From positions 1 through 27,293 of the forward strand of contig CAKUPH010000027.1 of NCBI GenBank assembly GCA_934675115.1: a stretch of DNA of 27,293 nt. The letters are read 5' to 3'. The DNA is from an uncultured Oscillospiraceae bacterium (lineage in GTDB: Bacteria > Bacillota > Clostridia > Oscillospirales > Oscillospiraceae). Below the pieces are notes generated by a model. It was not told where the DNA came from, made no database searches, and worked only from the letters and a program-made list of their open reading frames with translations. Shown one piece after another: positions 1-8,843 of the stretch. A program made the translations under genes and the position numbers. Within the stretch, counting starts at the first letter, position 1, and every line of letters begins with the position of its first letter.

Positions 1-596
1 TCCTCCACCCATGCGGGAGAGGGATGGATGGCCTCGCCGGGCTTCAGTGGGAGCTGGATGAACCGCTCCATGTGGGCGGGGGAGAAGTAGTCGGCGTACA
101 CGCTCCTGTGAAGCTCCTGCACTTTGCGGTCATCCGTTTCCGGCCCCTGATACATGCACTTGAAATGGACGCCGAACAAGGCACATTCGTAGTCCAGCAC
201 CCGGAAGCCGTTCCGCTCGTAAAAGCCGATGCGGTGGCGGCGCAGCTCGTTTTCGGCGGGATCGTCGGAGGTGGGGGCCTCCACCTCGCCGAAGATCTGA
301 CCGTAGCGTTCCAGCAGCAGGGGCAGGGCCTGCGTCCCAAGGCCGTTGTTCCGCTTGCCCCGGAGGACGCCCAGATATTCCAGCAGCCCGCCGTCCCGCG
401 CCCGGGGCAGCCACACCAGCGCGTAGCCCAGCGCATTGCCGTCGTCGTCAGTGATCAGCAGGGGATCGTACTGCCCCATGTCCATGAGCCGAAGCATGGC
501 CCGCAGGGGCTTGAGTTCCGCCCGGGGAAAGTCGTCGACGATCTCGGCGTTGTAAAGAGATTTCAGTTCACACTTGTTCAGCAGCTTCAGTTTCAT
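1..596 (-). CDS. GNAT-family N-acetyltransferase (3' end outside window)
   Basis: The frame opens with ATG at 596 and stays open for 198 codons to the left edge, so the C-terminus is missing. A core near residues 70-90 reads EYLGVLRGKRNNGLGTQALP, which resembles the acetyl-CoA binding motif A of GNAT proteins (R/Q-x-x-G-x-G/A). A later stretch, HRIGFYERNGFRVLD, is the usual GNAT beta6-beta7 region. Such enzymes move an acetyl group from acetyl-CoA to an amine; the acceptor cannot be told from sequence. A GGAG ribosome site lies 7 nt before the ATG. The start lies inside the end of rimI (29-bp overlap), so translation is probably coupled. The family call is firm, the substrate unknown. Confidence 0.8.
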   Translation of the reverse strand, partial: MKLKLLNKCELKSLYNAEIVDDFPRAELKPLRAMLRLMDMGQYDPLLITDDDGNALGYALVWLPRARDGGLLEYLGVLRGKRNNGLGTQALPLLLERYGQIFGEVEAPTSDDPAENELRRHRIGFYERNGFRVLDYECALFGVHFKCMYQGPETDDRKVQELHRSVYADYFSPAHMERFIQLPLKPGEAIHPSPAWVE

Positions 597-1038
597 GTTC
601 AAACTCCAAAGTCATTAAAATGGCGTCCTCTTTGGGATCGTCGTAGTAGTTTTTCCGGCGGCCCGCCTCGGCAAAGCCGTACTTTTCATAGAACTGGATG
701 GCGGGGGTGTTAGAGGCCCGGACCTCCAGCGTGAGGAAGGCCAGCTTTGCCTTTCCGAAGCGGATGAAGGCGGCGATCAGCTCGCCCGCCACGCCCTGAC
801 GACGGTAGTCCGGCGCCACCGCCACGTTGTTGATATAGCCCTCGTCCAGCACGGTCTGGAGTCCGGCGTAGCCCAGCACCGTTCCGTCCTCACCCTCGGC
901 GGTGATGATGACGGCGGAGTCGTTCCACAGCTCCTCCAGAAGCATTTCCTCGCTCCATGGATGGGAGAAGCACTCCCTTTCCAGCGCCGCGATCTGGGGG
1001 ACGTGCTCGGCGGTCATGGGGGTCAGTTTGTAGTTCAC
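568..1038 (-). CDS. rimI: Ribosomal-protein-alanine N-acetyltransferase RimI
   Basis: A 156-residue single-domain GNAT protein, the usual RimI length. Visible marks are the N-terminal ECFSHPWSEEM segment typical of RimI, the acetyl-CoA loop VAPDYRRQGVAGELI (about residues 74-88), and the C-terminal ASNTPAIQFYEKYGFAEAGRRKNYY block containing the conserved N and Y. RimI acetylates the N-terminal alanine of ribosomal protein S18 in E. coli and related N-termini elsewhere. The start is GTG at 1038, preceded by AGGTGA at suitable spacing. It lies downstream of polA on the same strand and its 3' end overlaps the next GNAT gene. In many Firmicutes rimI sits with tsaB/tsaD; here that context is absent. 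Another GNAT function remains possible. Confidence 0.85.
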   Translation of the reverse strand: MNYKLTPMTAEHVPQIAALERECFSHPWSEEMLLEELWNDSAVIITAEGEDGTVLGYAGLQTVLDEGYINNVAVAPDYRRQGVAGELIAAFIRFGKAKLAFLTLEVRASNTPAIQFYEKYGFAEAGRRKNYYDDPKEDAILMTLEFEHETEAAEQV

Positions 1039-1147
1039 GAAATCACCTCATATGTCTGGCCTTTGCGGGAGCAGACCCGCAGGCACCCCGAAGGGGGACG
1101 GCGGCGGGTGCCGCCGTACAAGTGTTTTGGCTTCAGTCAAAACCTTG

Positions 1148-1176
1148 GGACAGGGCGGATTCGCTTCGGCCTGTCC
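1148..1176 (-). other. Hairpin between polA and rimI
   Basis: A 7-bp perfect stem (GGACAGG at 1148-1154 with CCTGTCC at 1170-1176) lies in the 183-bp gap between polA and rimI. On the minus strand it is followed by only a short interrupted T-run, so it may be a weak terminator or an mRNA processing structure. The same gap also holds a GC-rich repeat near 1098-1116. No promoter for rimI is obvious here. Confidence 0.35.
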
Positions 1177-1194
1177 TGATAAAAATTATGGGGT

Positions 1195-1220
1195 CCCCGG
1201 CGGGTGGAAGCCCGCTGGGG
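1195..1220 (-). terminator. Possible polA terminator hairpin
   Basis: A 10-bp stem with one G-U wobble (1195-1204 with 1211-1220, 6-nt loop) begins one base after the polA stop codon on the minus strand. A T-rich run (ATAATTTTT) follows, but about five bases late, so termination would be inefficient and read-through into rimI is plausible. Confidence 0.4.
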
Positions 1221-1221
1221 C

Positions 1222-3876
1222 TTAGTGTGCGTCCGCCCACGTGCGCCCGATCTTTGCGTCCGCGGTGAGGGGCACGGCCAGCGCCGCCGCGCCCTCCATC
1301 TCCCGGGTGAGCAGGGCCCGTACCGTCTCCGCCTCGGCTTCGGGGCACTCCACGATCAGCTCGTCGTGGACCTGAAGCACCAGCCGGGCCTGCAATTTTT
1401 CCGCCCGGAGGGCCTTGTCCACCCGGAGCATGGCCAGCTTGATGATGTCGGCGGCGGTGCCCTGAATGGGCATGTTCAGCGCCACGCGCTCACCGAAGGA
1501 GCGGGTGTTGAAGTTGGAGCTTTTCAGCTCGGGCAGCCAGCGCCGCCGGCCGTACATGGTGGACACGTAGCCGTGCTCCCGGCCCTCGGCCACCACCCGG
1601 TCCATATAGGCCCGGACGCCGGAGTAGTGGGCGAAATATTTCTCCATATACTCCTTGGCCTGAGCCACCGTGACGTGAATGTCCTCCGACAGGGAGAAGG
1701 CGGAGATACCGTACACGATGCCGAAGTTCACCGCCTTGGCCGCCCGGCGCATGTCCGGGGTGACGTTCTCCGGCGTGACGCCGAACACCTGCGAGGCGGT
1801 GACGGTGTGAATGTCCACGCCGGTGTTGAAGGCGGCGATCATTTCGCTGTCGCCGGACATGTGGGCCAGCAGCCGCAGTTCGATCTGGGAGTAGTCCGCG
1901 TCCACCAGCACGTTCCCCGGCCCGGCGGTGAACATCTTCCGCATTTCCGCTCCCAGCGGGGTGCGGACGGGGATGTTCTGCAAATTCGGCTCGGTGGAGG
2001 ACAGCCGCCCGGTGGCGGTGACGGTGTTCTGGAAGCTGGTGTGGATGCGCCCGTCGGGGGCGATGACCTTGCCCAGCCCCTCCACGTAGGTGGAGTTGAG
2101 CTTGGACAGCTGGCGGAATTCCAGAATGTGCTCGATGATCTCATGCTGGGGCCGGAGCTTTTCCAGCACCTCGGCGTTGGTGGAGTAGCCCGTTTTGGTT
2201 TTCTTCACCGGCGGCAGGCCCAGCTTGTCGAAGAGGATGCGGCCCAGCTGCTGAGTGGAGTTGATGTTGAACGTCTCGCCCGCCAGTGTGAAAATGGCGT
2301 CCTGCTCCCGGGCGATGCCGCTGGTGAGCGTTTCGCCGAACTCCCGGAGGGCCTTCTGGTCCACGAGAAAGCCCGCCTGCTCCATCCGGGCCAGCACGGC
2401 GCACAGGGGCAGGTCGATGTCCCGGAACAGCGCATCCATGCCCAGCTCCCGGAGCTTTTTGGACTGCTCCTCGTAAAGAGCCTCCACCAGCGCGGTGTGG
2501 CTCATCCACGCGCCCATGGGGGCGGCGATGTCCGCCAGCGGGCCGAAGGCGTCCGGGTCCTGATAGACGGCGGCCTTGGCCGTCTCAAAATTGAAGTAGC
2601 TCACGGAGAGCTTTTCAAGGTCGTAGCTCCCGTCAGTGGGGGAGAGCAGGTAGGCGGCCACGGCGGTGTCGAACACGAAGCCGTCGGTGGAAAGTCCCTC
2701 CTCCAGCAGGCGGCCCATAAGGGGCTTGCAGTCATGGGTGATCTTTTTGATGTCCCCGGAGAAAAAGCCCCGGAGAAATTCGTTGTAGCAATCCAGCCGG
2801 TCCGCAAGGAACAGGGCGGCCCGGCCGTCGTTCCCCTCGCCGAACTCCACGCATACGCCGTTCAGGTCGGGCAGGGCGAGGAAGGAAACGTGCTCCCGGC
2901 CCCGGAAGACGTCCAGCAGCTTGCGCATCCGTTCTCCACTGTTCACGATCTCGCTTTTGCAGGTGCAAGTGAATTTCTCCTGCGTCTGCTCCACGGCGCC
3001 GTGGCCGGACAGGCCCAGCTTGTCGATGAGCTTGGAAAACTCCAGCCGCAGCAGAATGTCGTACAGTGCGCTGTCGTTCCACGGCTTCCGGACGGCGTCA
3101 GCGGGGGAGAAGTCCATGGGCGCGTTCCGGCGGATGGCGGCCAGATCGTAGCTCATCCGGGCGTCCGCCTCGCCCTCGGTGAGCTTGCGGATGGCGGCGG
3201 GCTTGGCGTCGATGTCTGGCAGCCTGTCGTAAATGACATCGATGGAGGCGTACTGCTGGATGAGGGCCATGGCGGTCTTTTCACCCACGCCCTTTACGCC
3301 GGGAATGTTGTCCGACGCGTCCCCCATGAGGGCCTTCAGGTCGATGATGTGGATGGGGTCGAAGCCGTACTGCTCCCGGAAGGTGTCGGGGGTCATATTT
3401 TTCGTGGTGGTCTGGCCCATGCGGGTGGTGACCAGCTTGACGGTGGTGTGCCCGTCGATGAGCTGGAGGGAGTCCTTGTCGCCGGTGACCACCACGGTGG
3501 CGCCGCCGCCCTCGCCGTTGATCCGGGCCATGGTGCCCAGCAGGTCGTCGGCCTCCCAGCCCTCCAGCTCGTACCGGCGGATGTTCATGGCGTCCAGCAC
3601 CTCTTTCAGCACCGGCATCTGGGCGGCCAGCTCCTCGGGCATGCCCTTGCGCTGGGCCTTGTAGCCCTCGTAGGCCAGATGGCGGAAGGTGGGGGCCTTC
3701 AGGTCGAAGGCCACGGCCAGCCCCTCGGGCTTTTCTTCGTCCAGCAGCTTGAAGAGGATGTTCAGAAAGCCGAAAATGGCGTTGGTGGGCAGCCCGTCCC
3801 GGGTGGACAGGTTCTGGCTCACGCCGTAAAAGGCGCGGTTGACGATGGAGTTGCCGTCGATGACCATGAGCTTCAT
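1222..3876 (-). CDS. polA: DNA polymerase I
   Basis: An 884-residue protein, normal for Firmicute Pol I, which fills gaps and removes RNA primers during lagging-strand synthesis and repair. The 5'-nuclease domain occupies roughly residues 1-290, with the MVIDGNS start, the GWEADD metal site and the GDKDSLQL and DASDNIPGVKGVGEKTA motifs. The middle domain keeps an exonuclease fold (FDTAVAAYLLSP) but lacks the first DxE metal site, so proofreading is probably lost, as in Bacillus Pol I. The polymerase domain carries motif A DADYSQIELR (about 659-668), motif B RRAAKAVNFGIVYG (about 709-722) and motif C QVHDE (about 835-839). ATG at 3876 follows a GAGGG ribosome site. It reads toward rimI and has its own upstream gap after a terminator. 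Confidence 0.98.
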   Translation of the reverse strand: MKLMVIDGNSIVNRAFYGVSQNLSTRDGLPTNAIFGFLNILFKLLDEEKPEGLAVAFDLKAPTFRHLAYEGYKAQRKGMPEELAAQMPVLKEVLDAMNIRRYELEGWEADDLLGTMARINGEGGGATVVVTGDKDSLQLIDGHTTVKLVTTRMGQTTTKNMTPDTFREQYGFDPIHIIDLKALMGDASDNIPGVKGVGEKTAMALIQQYASIDVIYDRLPDIDAKPAAIRKLTEGEADARMSYDLAAIRRNAPMDFSPADAVRKPWNDSALYDILLRLEFSKLIDKLGLSGHGAVEQTQEKFTCTCKSEIVNSGERMRKLLDVFRGREHVSFLALPDLNGVCVEFGEGNDGRAALFLADRLDCYNEFLRGFFSGDIKKITHDCKPLMGRLLEEGLSTDGFVFDTAVAAYLLSPTDGSYDLEKLSVSYFNFETAKAAVYQDPDAFGPLADIAAPMGAWMSHTALVEALYEEQSKKLRELGMDALFRDIDLPLCAVLARMEQAGFLVDQKALREFGETLTSGIAREQDAIFTLAGETFNINSTQQLGRILFDKLGLPPVKKTKTGYSTNAEVLEKLRPQHEIIEHILEFRQLSKLNSTYVEGLGKVIAPDGRIHTSFQNTVTATGRLSSTEPNLQNIPVRTPLGAEMRKMFTAGPGNVLVDADYSQIELRLLAHMSGDSEMIAAFNTGVDIHTVTASQVFGVTPENVTPDMRRAAKAVNFGIVYGISAFSLSEDIHVTVAQAKEYMEKYFAHYSGVRAYMDRVVAEGREHGYVSTMYGRRRWLPELKSSNFNTRSFGERVALNMPIQGTAADIIKLAMLRVDKALRAEKLQARLVLQVHDELIVECPEAEAETVRALLTREMEGAAALAVPLTADAKIGRTWADAH

Positions 3877-3913
3877 GAGAAATCCCTCGCGTTCCTGCGT
3901 TTAGTCTATAGAT

Positions 3914-3919
3914 AGTATA
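3914..3919 (-). promoter_or_regulatory. Candidate polA promoter -10 box
   Basis: On the minus strand the hexamer TATACT lies 38 bp before the polA start, inside an AT-rich patch (about 3901-3945) that stands out from GC-rich surroundings. No good -35 box is seen at 16-18 bp, so the exact element is uncertain. Confidence 0.4.
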
Positions 3920-3973
3920 CCTAAAAATACAGTATAACATTTCGAAGCCGGTAAAGCAAGGGCGAGCGGGACG

Positions 3974-4004
3974 AAAAAACGCCCGCGGCATACCGCGGGC
4001 GTTT
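3974..4004 (-). terminator. Rho-independent terminator of the HTH membrane-protein gene
   Basis: A 12-bp perfect stem (3977-3988 with 3993-4004) around a 4-nt loop is followed on the minus strand by six T (3974-3979). It lies 10 bp past the stop codon of the upstream gene at 4014 and isolates it from polA. Confidence 0.9.
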
Positions 4005-4013
4005 CGTTCAGCG

Positions 4014-5126
4014 TCAGGATTTTTCGTCCTTTTTCTCCCGGTAAACATGGAAGGTGCAGCACAGCAGGTACGCCGCCGCAAGAATGGCGGCCGCTACGAA
4101 CAGCTCCGCCGCGGGACGGCCGACGGTGATATAGCTTGAGGGATTGAGCTTGCCGGTGTTTTCCACGAAGCGGGCGGAGATTTTTGACCATGCCAGCGGA
4201 TAGGTCAGCAGCCCGGCGAGCAGGCCGCTGGTCAGCGTGACGGCCAGCGCGGGGATGAGCATCCACGGCTGCCTTTTGAGCAGCAGCCACAGGGCGGACA
4301 GCAGGAACAGCCCGAGCAGCACGGCGTAAAATGCACCCTCCTGATGGAGGTACAGCCACGCGGGGAGGGACTCGCTGTAAAACAGGCACCAGTACAGCGC
4401 CGCCAGCACCGGGCACAGGGCGGGCAGGGCCTTGGCGGCGGTAAAGGGCGCCCGGCCCAGCCGGAGCCGGTATTGCGCCTGCTCCGGGGAAACGGAGCAG
4501 TTCCGCCGGATGACGAGCCACGTCACGGCAGTGGCCGTCCCGGCCAGCAGCACCCACACCAGCAGGGGCAGGAGCACTCCGGCGGTGAGGAATGTCCGGA
4601 ACAGGTCCCGCAGGCTGGCCATACCGGAGAAAAAGCTGTTGAGGCTGGCGTAGGAGAGGCCGGAGCAAAGGGCAAACAGCGGGGCGAACAGCTGGAAATT
4701 GACGAAGAAGTTCATCACGAGATTGCCCCGGTGGAACCACTTGCTGTGGTAGGTGTAGTGCCTTTGCAGGTACACGCCGTAGGCCATGGCCCCCAGATAC
4801 AGCAGGTAGCACACCAGCGCCGGGGCAAAGAGATCCAGCAGGAAGAACAGCACGCCGCCGCCGATGGCGAAGGCGAAGGACAGCAGGTTTTGCCAGTCCG
4901 CCCGCTCCAGCGAGCGCAGGGGCGGCGACACCCCCAGCAGATCGTCCACCGTCACGCCCAGTGCGTGGGCCAGCGGGCCGAGGGTGGCCACGTCGGGGTA
5001 GCTGCCGCTCTCCCACCGGGAGACGGACTTGTTGGACACCCCCAGCAGGTCAGCCAGCTCCTGCTGGGTCATATTTCTGGCCCGGCGGTATTGCTTGAGC
5101 CGTTCGCCAAATTCAAGTTCAGTCAT
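4014..5126 (-). CDS. XRE-family HTH domain fused to a polytopic membrane domain
   Basis: A 370-residue protein with two parts. Residues about 1-65 form a Cro/CI (XRE) helix-turn-helix: FGERLKQYRRARNMTQQELA, then LLGVSNKSVSRWESG, then VDDLLGV. The remainder has about eight hydrophobic spans and no enzymatic motif that I recognise. Proteins of this layout are common in Clostridia and are thought to be membrane-tethered regulators; the ligand and target are unknown. ATG at 5126 was chosen over an upstream ATG at 5210 because the HTH domain begins there and an AGGTG ribosome site lies just upstream. The gene is monocistronic, with a strong terminator after it. Target genes could include itself or neighbours, but nothing in the sequence shows this. 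Confidence 0.85.
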   Translation of the reverse strand: MTELEFGERLKQYRRARNMTQQELADLLGVSNKSVSRWESGSYPDVATLGPLAHALGVTVDDLLGVSPPLRSLERADWQNLLSFAFAIGGGVLFFLLDLFAPALVCYLLYLGAMAYGVYLQRHYTYHSKWFHRGNLVMNFFVNFQLFAPLFALCSGLSYASLNSFFSGMASLRDLFRTFLTAGVLLPLLVWVLLAGTATAVTWLVIRRNCSVSPEQAQYRLRLGRAPFTAAKALPALCPVLAALYWCLFYSESLPAWLYLHQEGAFYAVLLGLFLLSALWLLLKRQPWMLIPALAVTLTSGLLAGLLTYPLAWSKISARFVENTGKLNPSSYITVGRPAAELFVAAAILAAAYLLCCTFHVYREKKDEKS

Positions 5127-5180
5127 CAGGGTCGCACCTCGCAGGTTCAATTTAGTCTCACCGGCCTGTGATCTGAGCCA

Positions 5181-5189
5181 AGCATACCA
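5181..5189 (-). promoter_or_regulatory. Candidate extended -10 promoter for the HTH membrane-protein gene
   Basis: On the minus strand TGG-TATGCT forms an extended -10 element about 55 bp before the ATG at 5126. The -35 region is poor, which is tolerated in extended -10 promoters. Confidence 0.35.
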
Positions 5190-5252
5190 GAAAACCATGG
5201 GAAACGCCACCCCGCCGGGCGGGAATTTTGTCTCGCGGCAGAGGAAAAGCGG

Positions 5253-5289
5253 AAAACACCCCGGCTTTCTTGCGAAAGCCGGGGTGTTT
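5253..5289 (-). terminator. Rho-independent terminator of pheST
   Basis: A 16-bp perfect stem (5254-5269 with 5274-5289, 4-nt loop) starts about 20 bp past the pheT stop on the minus strand and ends in a short T4 run (5253-5256). Confidence 0.88.
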
Positions 5290-5308
5290 ACGGATCAGAG
5301 GATCAAGT

Positions 5309-7711
5309 TCAGCGCAGGACCGCGCCGCAGTCCTTCTCCAGAGTTTCCAGAATGGACTTTACATCCTCGTCGGCCTCGTCGCCGGTGAGAGAGCGGTCGT
5401 CGGCCCGGAGGACCAGATTGAAGGCCACGGACTTCTTGCCCGCGGGGATGCCGACGCCCTGATAGATGTCGAACAGGGTGACCTCCTTGAGCAGGCCCCG
5501 GGCGCCCTTCTTGATGGCGGCCTCCAGCGTGCCCACGGTGACGGACTGGTCGCACACCACGGCGATGTCGCGGGTGACGGAGGGGAACTTGGGCAGGGGG
5601 ACGTACTCGGGGTCCGCGCCCTTGACGGCGCACAGCGCGTCAAAGCTCAACTCGGCGCAGTAGAACTCGGCGTCCACGCCGTAGTTCCGGGCCACCAGCG
5701 GGTGGATCTGGCCGAACACGCCCACGCAGGTGCTGCCCGCCCACACGGCGGCGCAGCGGCCAGGGTGGTAAGAGGGATCGTCGGTGCAGGGCTCGAAATG
5801 GACATCGGCGGCCCGGAGGTCCTTCATGATGGCCTCCACCGCGCCCTTGAGGGTGAAGAAGCTCATATCGTCGCTGTAAGCGCCCATGGTCAGGTACTTC
5901 TGCTCGTCGGCAAGGCCGTCCTCGCCGCCGGGCAGGTAGATCCGGCCCACCTCATACAGCCACGCGGCCTTGTTCCGGTAGTTGTAGTTGCGGGTCAGGG
6001 TCTCCAGCATGGAGGGCAGGGTGGTGGTGCGCATGATGGAGGTGTCCTCGCCCAGCGGGTTCAGGATCTTGAAGGACTGGCGGCGGGGGGCGTCCTCCGG
6101 CCAGCGGATCTTGTCGTAGCAGGAGGGGGAGATGAAGGAGTAGGTGATGATCTCGTCATAGCCCATGGCCCGGCACAGCTCGCCCAGCCGGTTCTCCACC
6201 TGCTGAACGGGGGAGTAGCCGCCCTGCGTGGTCTGGCCCCGCATGAGGGTGCAGGGGATGTTGTTGTAGCCGTGGTAGCGGGCGACCTCCTCGGCCAGAT
6301 CGGCCATGCGCTTCACGTCGCCGCGCCAGGAGGGGACGGTGACCTGATCGCCCTCCACGGTGAAGTCCAGCTTCCGGAGGATGCGGACCATCTCGTCGGC
6401 GGCCACGTCGGTGCCCAGCAGGGCGTTGATCTTGTCCGGCTCCAGCGGCAGGACGGTGGGCTGGGGAACGTGGTTCAGGATGTCGATGACGCCGTCCACC
6501 ACCTTGCCGGCGCCCAGCAGCTCCACCAGCTCGCAGGCCCGGTCCACGGCGGGCAGGGTGTTCATGGGGTCGAGGCCCTTTTCAAACTTGGCGGAGGCCT
6601 CGGTGCGCATGCCGAGGGCCAGCGCGCCCTTGCGGATGCAGGTGCCGTCAAAGCAGGCGGATTCGAACACCACGTCCGCGGTGTCGTCCACGATCTCGCT
6701 GTTCAGGCCGCCCATGATACCGGCAAGGCCCACGGCCTTCGTCTCGTCGGCGATGACCAGATGGTTGGCGTTGAGGACGTGCTCCTTGCCGTCCAGCGTG
6801 GTGAGCACCTCGCCCTCCTCGGCCCGGCGGACGATGATCTTGCCGCCGTGAACATAGCGGTAGTCAAAGGCGTGCATGGGCTGGCCGTATTCCAGCATGA
6901 CATAGTTGGTGATGTCCACGATGTTGTTGATGGGGCGCACGCCCATGGCGCGCAGCCGCTCCCGCATCCACAGGGGGGAGGGGCCGATCTTCACGTTGCG
7001 CACCATCCGGGCGGTGTAGCGGGGCACCAGATCGGCGGCAGGGGTCTCAACGTCCAGCAGCTCCGCAAGGCTGCCCTCCGCACCGCCCTTGACGGCGGGG
7101 ACGTGGAGCCGCAGCTCGGAGCCGAAGGTGGCGGCGGCCTCCCGGGCAAGGCCGATGACGGACAGGCAGTCCGGCCGGTTGGGGGTGATCTCGAACTCCA
7201 CCACGTGGTCGTCAAAGCCGATGGCGGCGCACAGGTCGTCGCCGGGCTTGAGGCCCCGGGCCTTCAGGTCAGGGTCGGACTCCAGAATGAAGATGCCGTC
7301 CACGATGCTGCAGGGCCAGTCGTGGTCGGTCATGCCCAACTCCTTGTAGGAGCACAGCATACCGTTGGACTCCTCGCCCCGGAGCTTGCCCGCAGTGATA
7401 TGGACGCCGCCGGGCAGGTAGGAATCGTGTTTGGCCACGGGGACGAGGTCGCCCTCGTGGACGTTCTGGGCGCCGGTGACGATCTGGACGGGCGCGCCCG
7501 TGCCCACGTCCACCTGACAGATCCACATATGGTCGGAGTTGGGGTGCCGCACCAGAGAGAGCACCCGGCCCACCACGACGTTTTTAATCTCCTCGTTCTC
7601 GTGGGTGGTGACCTCCACCTTGGAGCCGGAGAGGGTCATAGCCTCGTCAAATTCCTTGTCGGAGGCATCAACAGTGACGAACTCATTCAGCCATTTTCTG
7701 CTCAGATTCAT
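5309..7711 (-). CDS. pheT: Phenylalanine--tRNA ligase beta subunit
   Basis: An 800-residue protein, the normal full-length size for bacterial PheT. It forms the alpha2-beta2 enzyme with PheS that charges tRNA-Phe, and it carries the editing site that hydrolyses Tyr-tRNA-Phe. Domains in order: MNLSRKWLNEFV N-terminus, an OB-fold EMAP-like tRNA-binding domain (about 40-150; VVGRVLSLVRHPNSDHMWIC), the B3/B4 editing domain (about 210-390; NIVDITNYVMLEYGQPMHAFD), the B5 domain (about 400-470; LPLEPDKINALLGTD), the catalytic-like core (LGELCRAMGYDEIITYSFIS), and the C-terminal anticodon-binding FDX-ACB domain (FPSVTRDIAVVCD). ATG at 7711 is preceded by AAAGGAG at 10 nt. It is 18 bp after pheS and shares its T-box control. 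Confidence 0.98.
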   Translation of the reverse strand: MNLSRKWLNEFVTVDASDKEFDEAMTLSGSKVEVTTHENEEIKNVVVGRVLSLVRHPNSDHMWICQVDVGTGAPVQIVTGAQNVHEGDLVPVAKHDSYLPGGVHITAGKLRGEESNGMLCSYKELGMTDHDWPCSIVDGIFILESDPDLKARGLKPGDDLCAAIGFDDHVVEFEITPNRPDCLSVIGLAREAAATFGSELRLHVPAVKGGAEGSLAELLDVETPAADLVPRYTARMVRNVKIGPSPLWMRERLRAMGVRPINNIVDITNYVMLEYGQPMHAFDYRYVHGGKIIVRRAEEGEVLTTLDGKEHVLNANHLVIADETKAVGLAGIMGGLNSEIVDDTADVVFESACFDGTCIRKGALALGMRTEASAKFEKGLDPMNTLPAVDRACELVELLGAGKVVDGVIDILNHVPQPTVLPLEPDKINALLGTDVAADEMVRILRKLDFTVEGDQVTVPSWRGDVKRMADLAEEVARYHGYNNIPCTLMRGQTTQGGYSPVQQVENRLGELCRAMGYDEIITYSFISPSCYDKIRWPEDAPRRQSFKILNPLGEDTSIMRTTTLPSMLETLTRNYNYRNKAAWLYEVGRIYLPGGEDGLADEQKYLTMGAYSDDMSFFTLKGAVEAIMKDLRAADVHFEPCTDDPSYHPGRCAAVWAGSTCVGVFGQIHPLVARNYGVDAEFYCAELSFDALCAVKGADPEYVPLPKFPSVTRDIAVVCDQSVTVGTLEAAIKKGARGLLKEVTLFDIYQGVGIPAGKKSVAFNLVLRADDRSLTGDEADEDVKSILETLEKDCGAVLR

Positions 7712-7729
7712 TGTTCATACGCTCCTTTC

Positions 7730-8755
7730 TTAAAACTGTTCCAGGAATCGGACATCATTCTCAAAGATCAGCCGCAGGTCGGCGATCTTGAACCGCCGCA
7801 TGGCGGTGCGCTCCAGACCGATGCCGAAGGCCCAGCCGGAGTACACCTCCGGGTCGATGCCCGCCATCTCCAGCACACGGGGATGGATCATGCCCGCGCC
7901 CAGCAGCTCGATCCAGCCCTCGCCCTTGCAGGTGGGGCAGCCCACGCCGCCGCACTTGTGGCACTGGACGTCCATCTCGCAGGACGGCTCGGTAAAGGGG
8001 AAGTGGTGGGGGCGGAAGCGGGTGACGGTGTGCTCGCCGTACAGCTTCCTGACCACGGTGTTCAGCGTACCCTTCAGGTCGGCCATGGTGACGCCCTTGT
8101 CGATGACCATGCCCTCCACCTGATGGAACATGGGGGAGTGGGTGGCGTCCACCTCATCCTTGCGGTACACGCGGCCGGGGGCGATGATGCGGATGGGCAG
8201 CTCCATGGAGTCCATGGCCCGAACCTGCATGGGGGAGGTCTGGGAGCGGAGCATCACCCGGCTGTCCTCGTCAAAGTAGAAGGTGTCGGACCAGTCGCGG
8301 GAGGGGTGGCCCTCCTCGGCGTTCAGCCGGTCGAAGTTCAGCTGGGCCAGCTCCACCTCAGGGCCGTCCAGCACGGTAAAGCCCATGCCGATGAAAATCT
8401 CCTTGATCTCGTCCAAGGCAGTGTACATGGGGTGGCGGCAGCCCAGCTTCACGCTCTTGCCGGGGATGGTCACGTCCACCGTCTCCGCCTTGAGCTTCAG
8501 GTCCATGGCGGCCTCCTCCAGCTTCTGGGAGGCGGAGTCCAGCGCGGTCTCCAGCGCGGAGCGGACATCGTTGGCCAGCTGGCCCATGGCGGGGCGCTCC
8601 TCGGCGGACAGCTTGCCCATCTGCTTGAGGACGGCGGTCAGTTCGCCCTTCTTGCCAAGGTACTTGACCCGCAGCTCGTCCAGAGCGGCGGAGTCGCGGG
8701 CCTCTTCAAAGGCGGCCAGCGCCTCGGCGCGGATCTTTGCTAACTGTTCTTTCAT
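7730..8755 (-). CDS. pheS: Phenylalanine--tRNA ligase alpha subunit
   Basis: A 341-residue class II aminoacyl-tRNA synthetase catalytic subunit, typical length. An N-terminal coiled-coil arm (about 1-85) binds tRNA. The catalytic domain shows HPMYTALDEIKEIFIGMGF, motif 2 (YRKDEVDATHSPMFHQVEG) and motif 3 (GIGLERTAM), plus the phenylalanine pocket region FPFTEPSCEMDV. A four-cysteine stretch, CHKCGGVGCPTC, is a likely structural knuckle common in clostridial PheS. The start ATG at 8755 follows AAAGGAAG. It is the first gene of pheST, directly behind the T-box leader, so expression should rise when uncharged tRNA-Phe accumulates. Confidence 0.98.
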   Translation of the reverse strand: MKEQLAKIRAEALAAFEEARDSAALDELRVKYLGKKGELTAVLKQMGKLSAEERPAMGQLANDVRSALETALDSASQKLEEAAMDLKLKAETVDVTIPGKSVKLGCRHPMYTALDEIKEIFIGMGFTVLDGPEVELAQLNFDRLNAEEGHPSRDWSDTFYFDEDSRVMLRSQTSPMQVRAMDSMELPIRIIAPGRVYRKDEVDATHSPMFHQVEGMVIDKGVTMADLKGTLNTVVRKLYGEHTVTRFRPHHFPFTEPSCEMDVQCHKCGGVGCPTCKGEGWIELLGAGMIHPRVLEMAGIDPEVYSGWAFGIGLERTAMRRFKIADLRLIFENDVRFLEQF

Positions 8756-8806
8756 CTGTCTTTCTTCCTTTCAGATGTTGTTGATCGGATCGGGGCGGAT
8801 GGCAGC

Positions 8807-8843
8807 AAAAAAGCCCTTCGTCCCAGATATGGGGACGAAAGGC
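8807..8843 (-). terminator. T-box regulated intrinsic terminator
   Basis: A long stem (about 8813-8826 pairing with 8831-8843) with T6 at 8807-8812 on the minus strand. Its 5' arm lies just after the T-box sequence, so it is mutually exclusive with the antiterminator. It ends about 50 bp before the pheS start. Confidence 0.9.

Noticed and set aside
1204..3915. Long plus-strand open frame of 903 codons opposite polA
   Set aside because: It mirrors polA exactly and is His/Gly/Val/Gln-rich with no motif; antisense frames stay open because the real gene is rich in G/C third positions.
7688..7723. Short ATG frame just ahead of pheT that could be a leader peptide
   Set aside because: It has 11 codons, overlaps the pheT start and contains no Phe run; the T-box already explains regulation.
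5228..8743. Plus-strand open frame of 1171 codons opposite pheT and pheS
   Set aside because: Antisense shadow of two certain genes, with low-complexity composition and crossing a gene boundary and a terminator.
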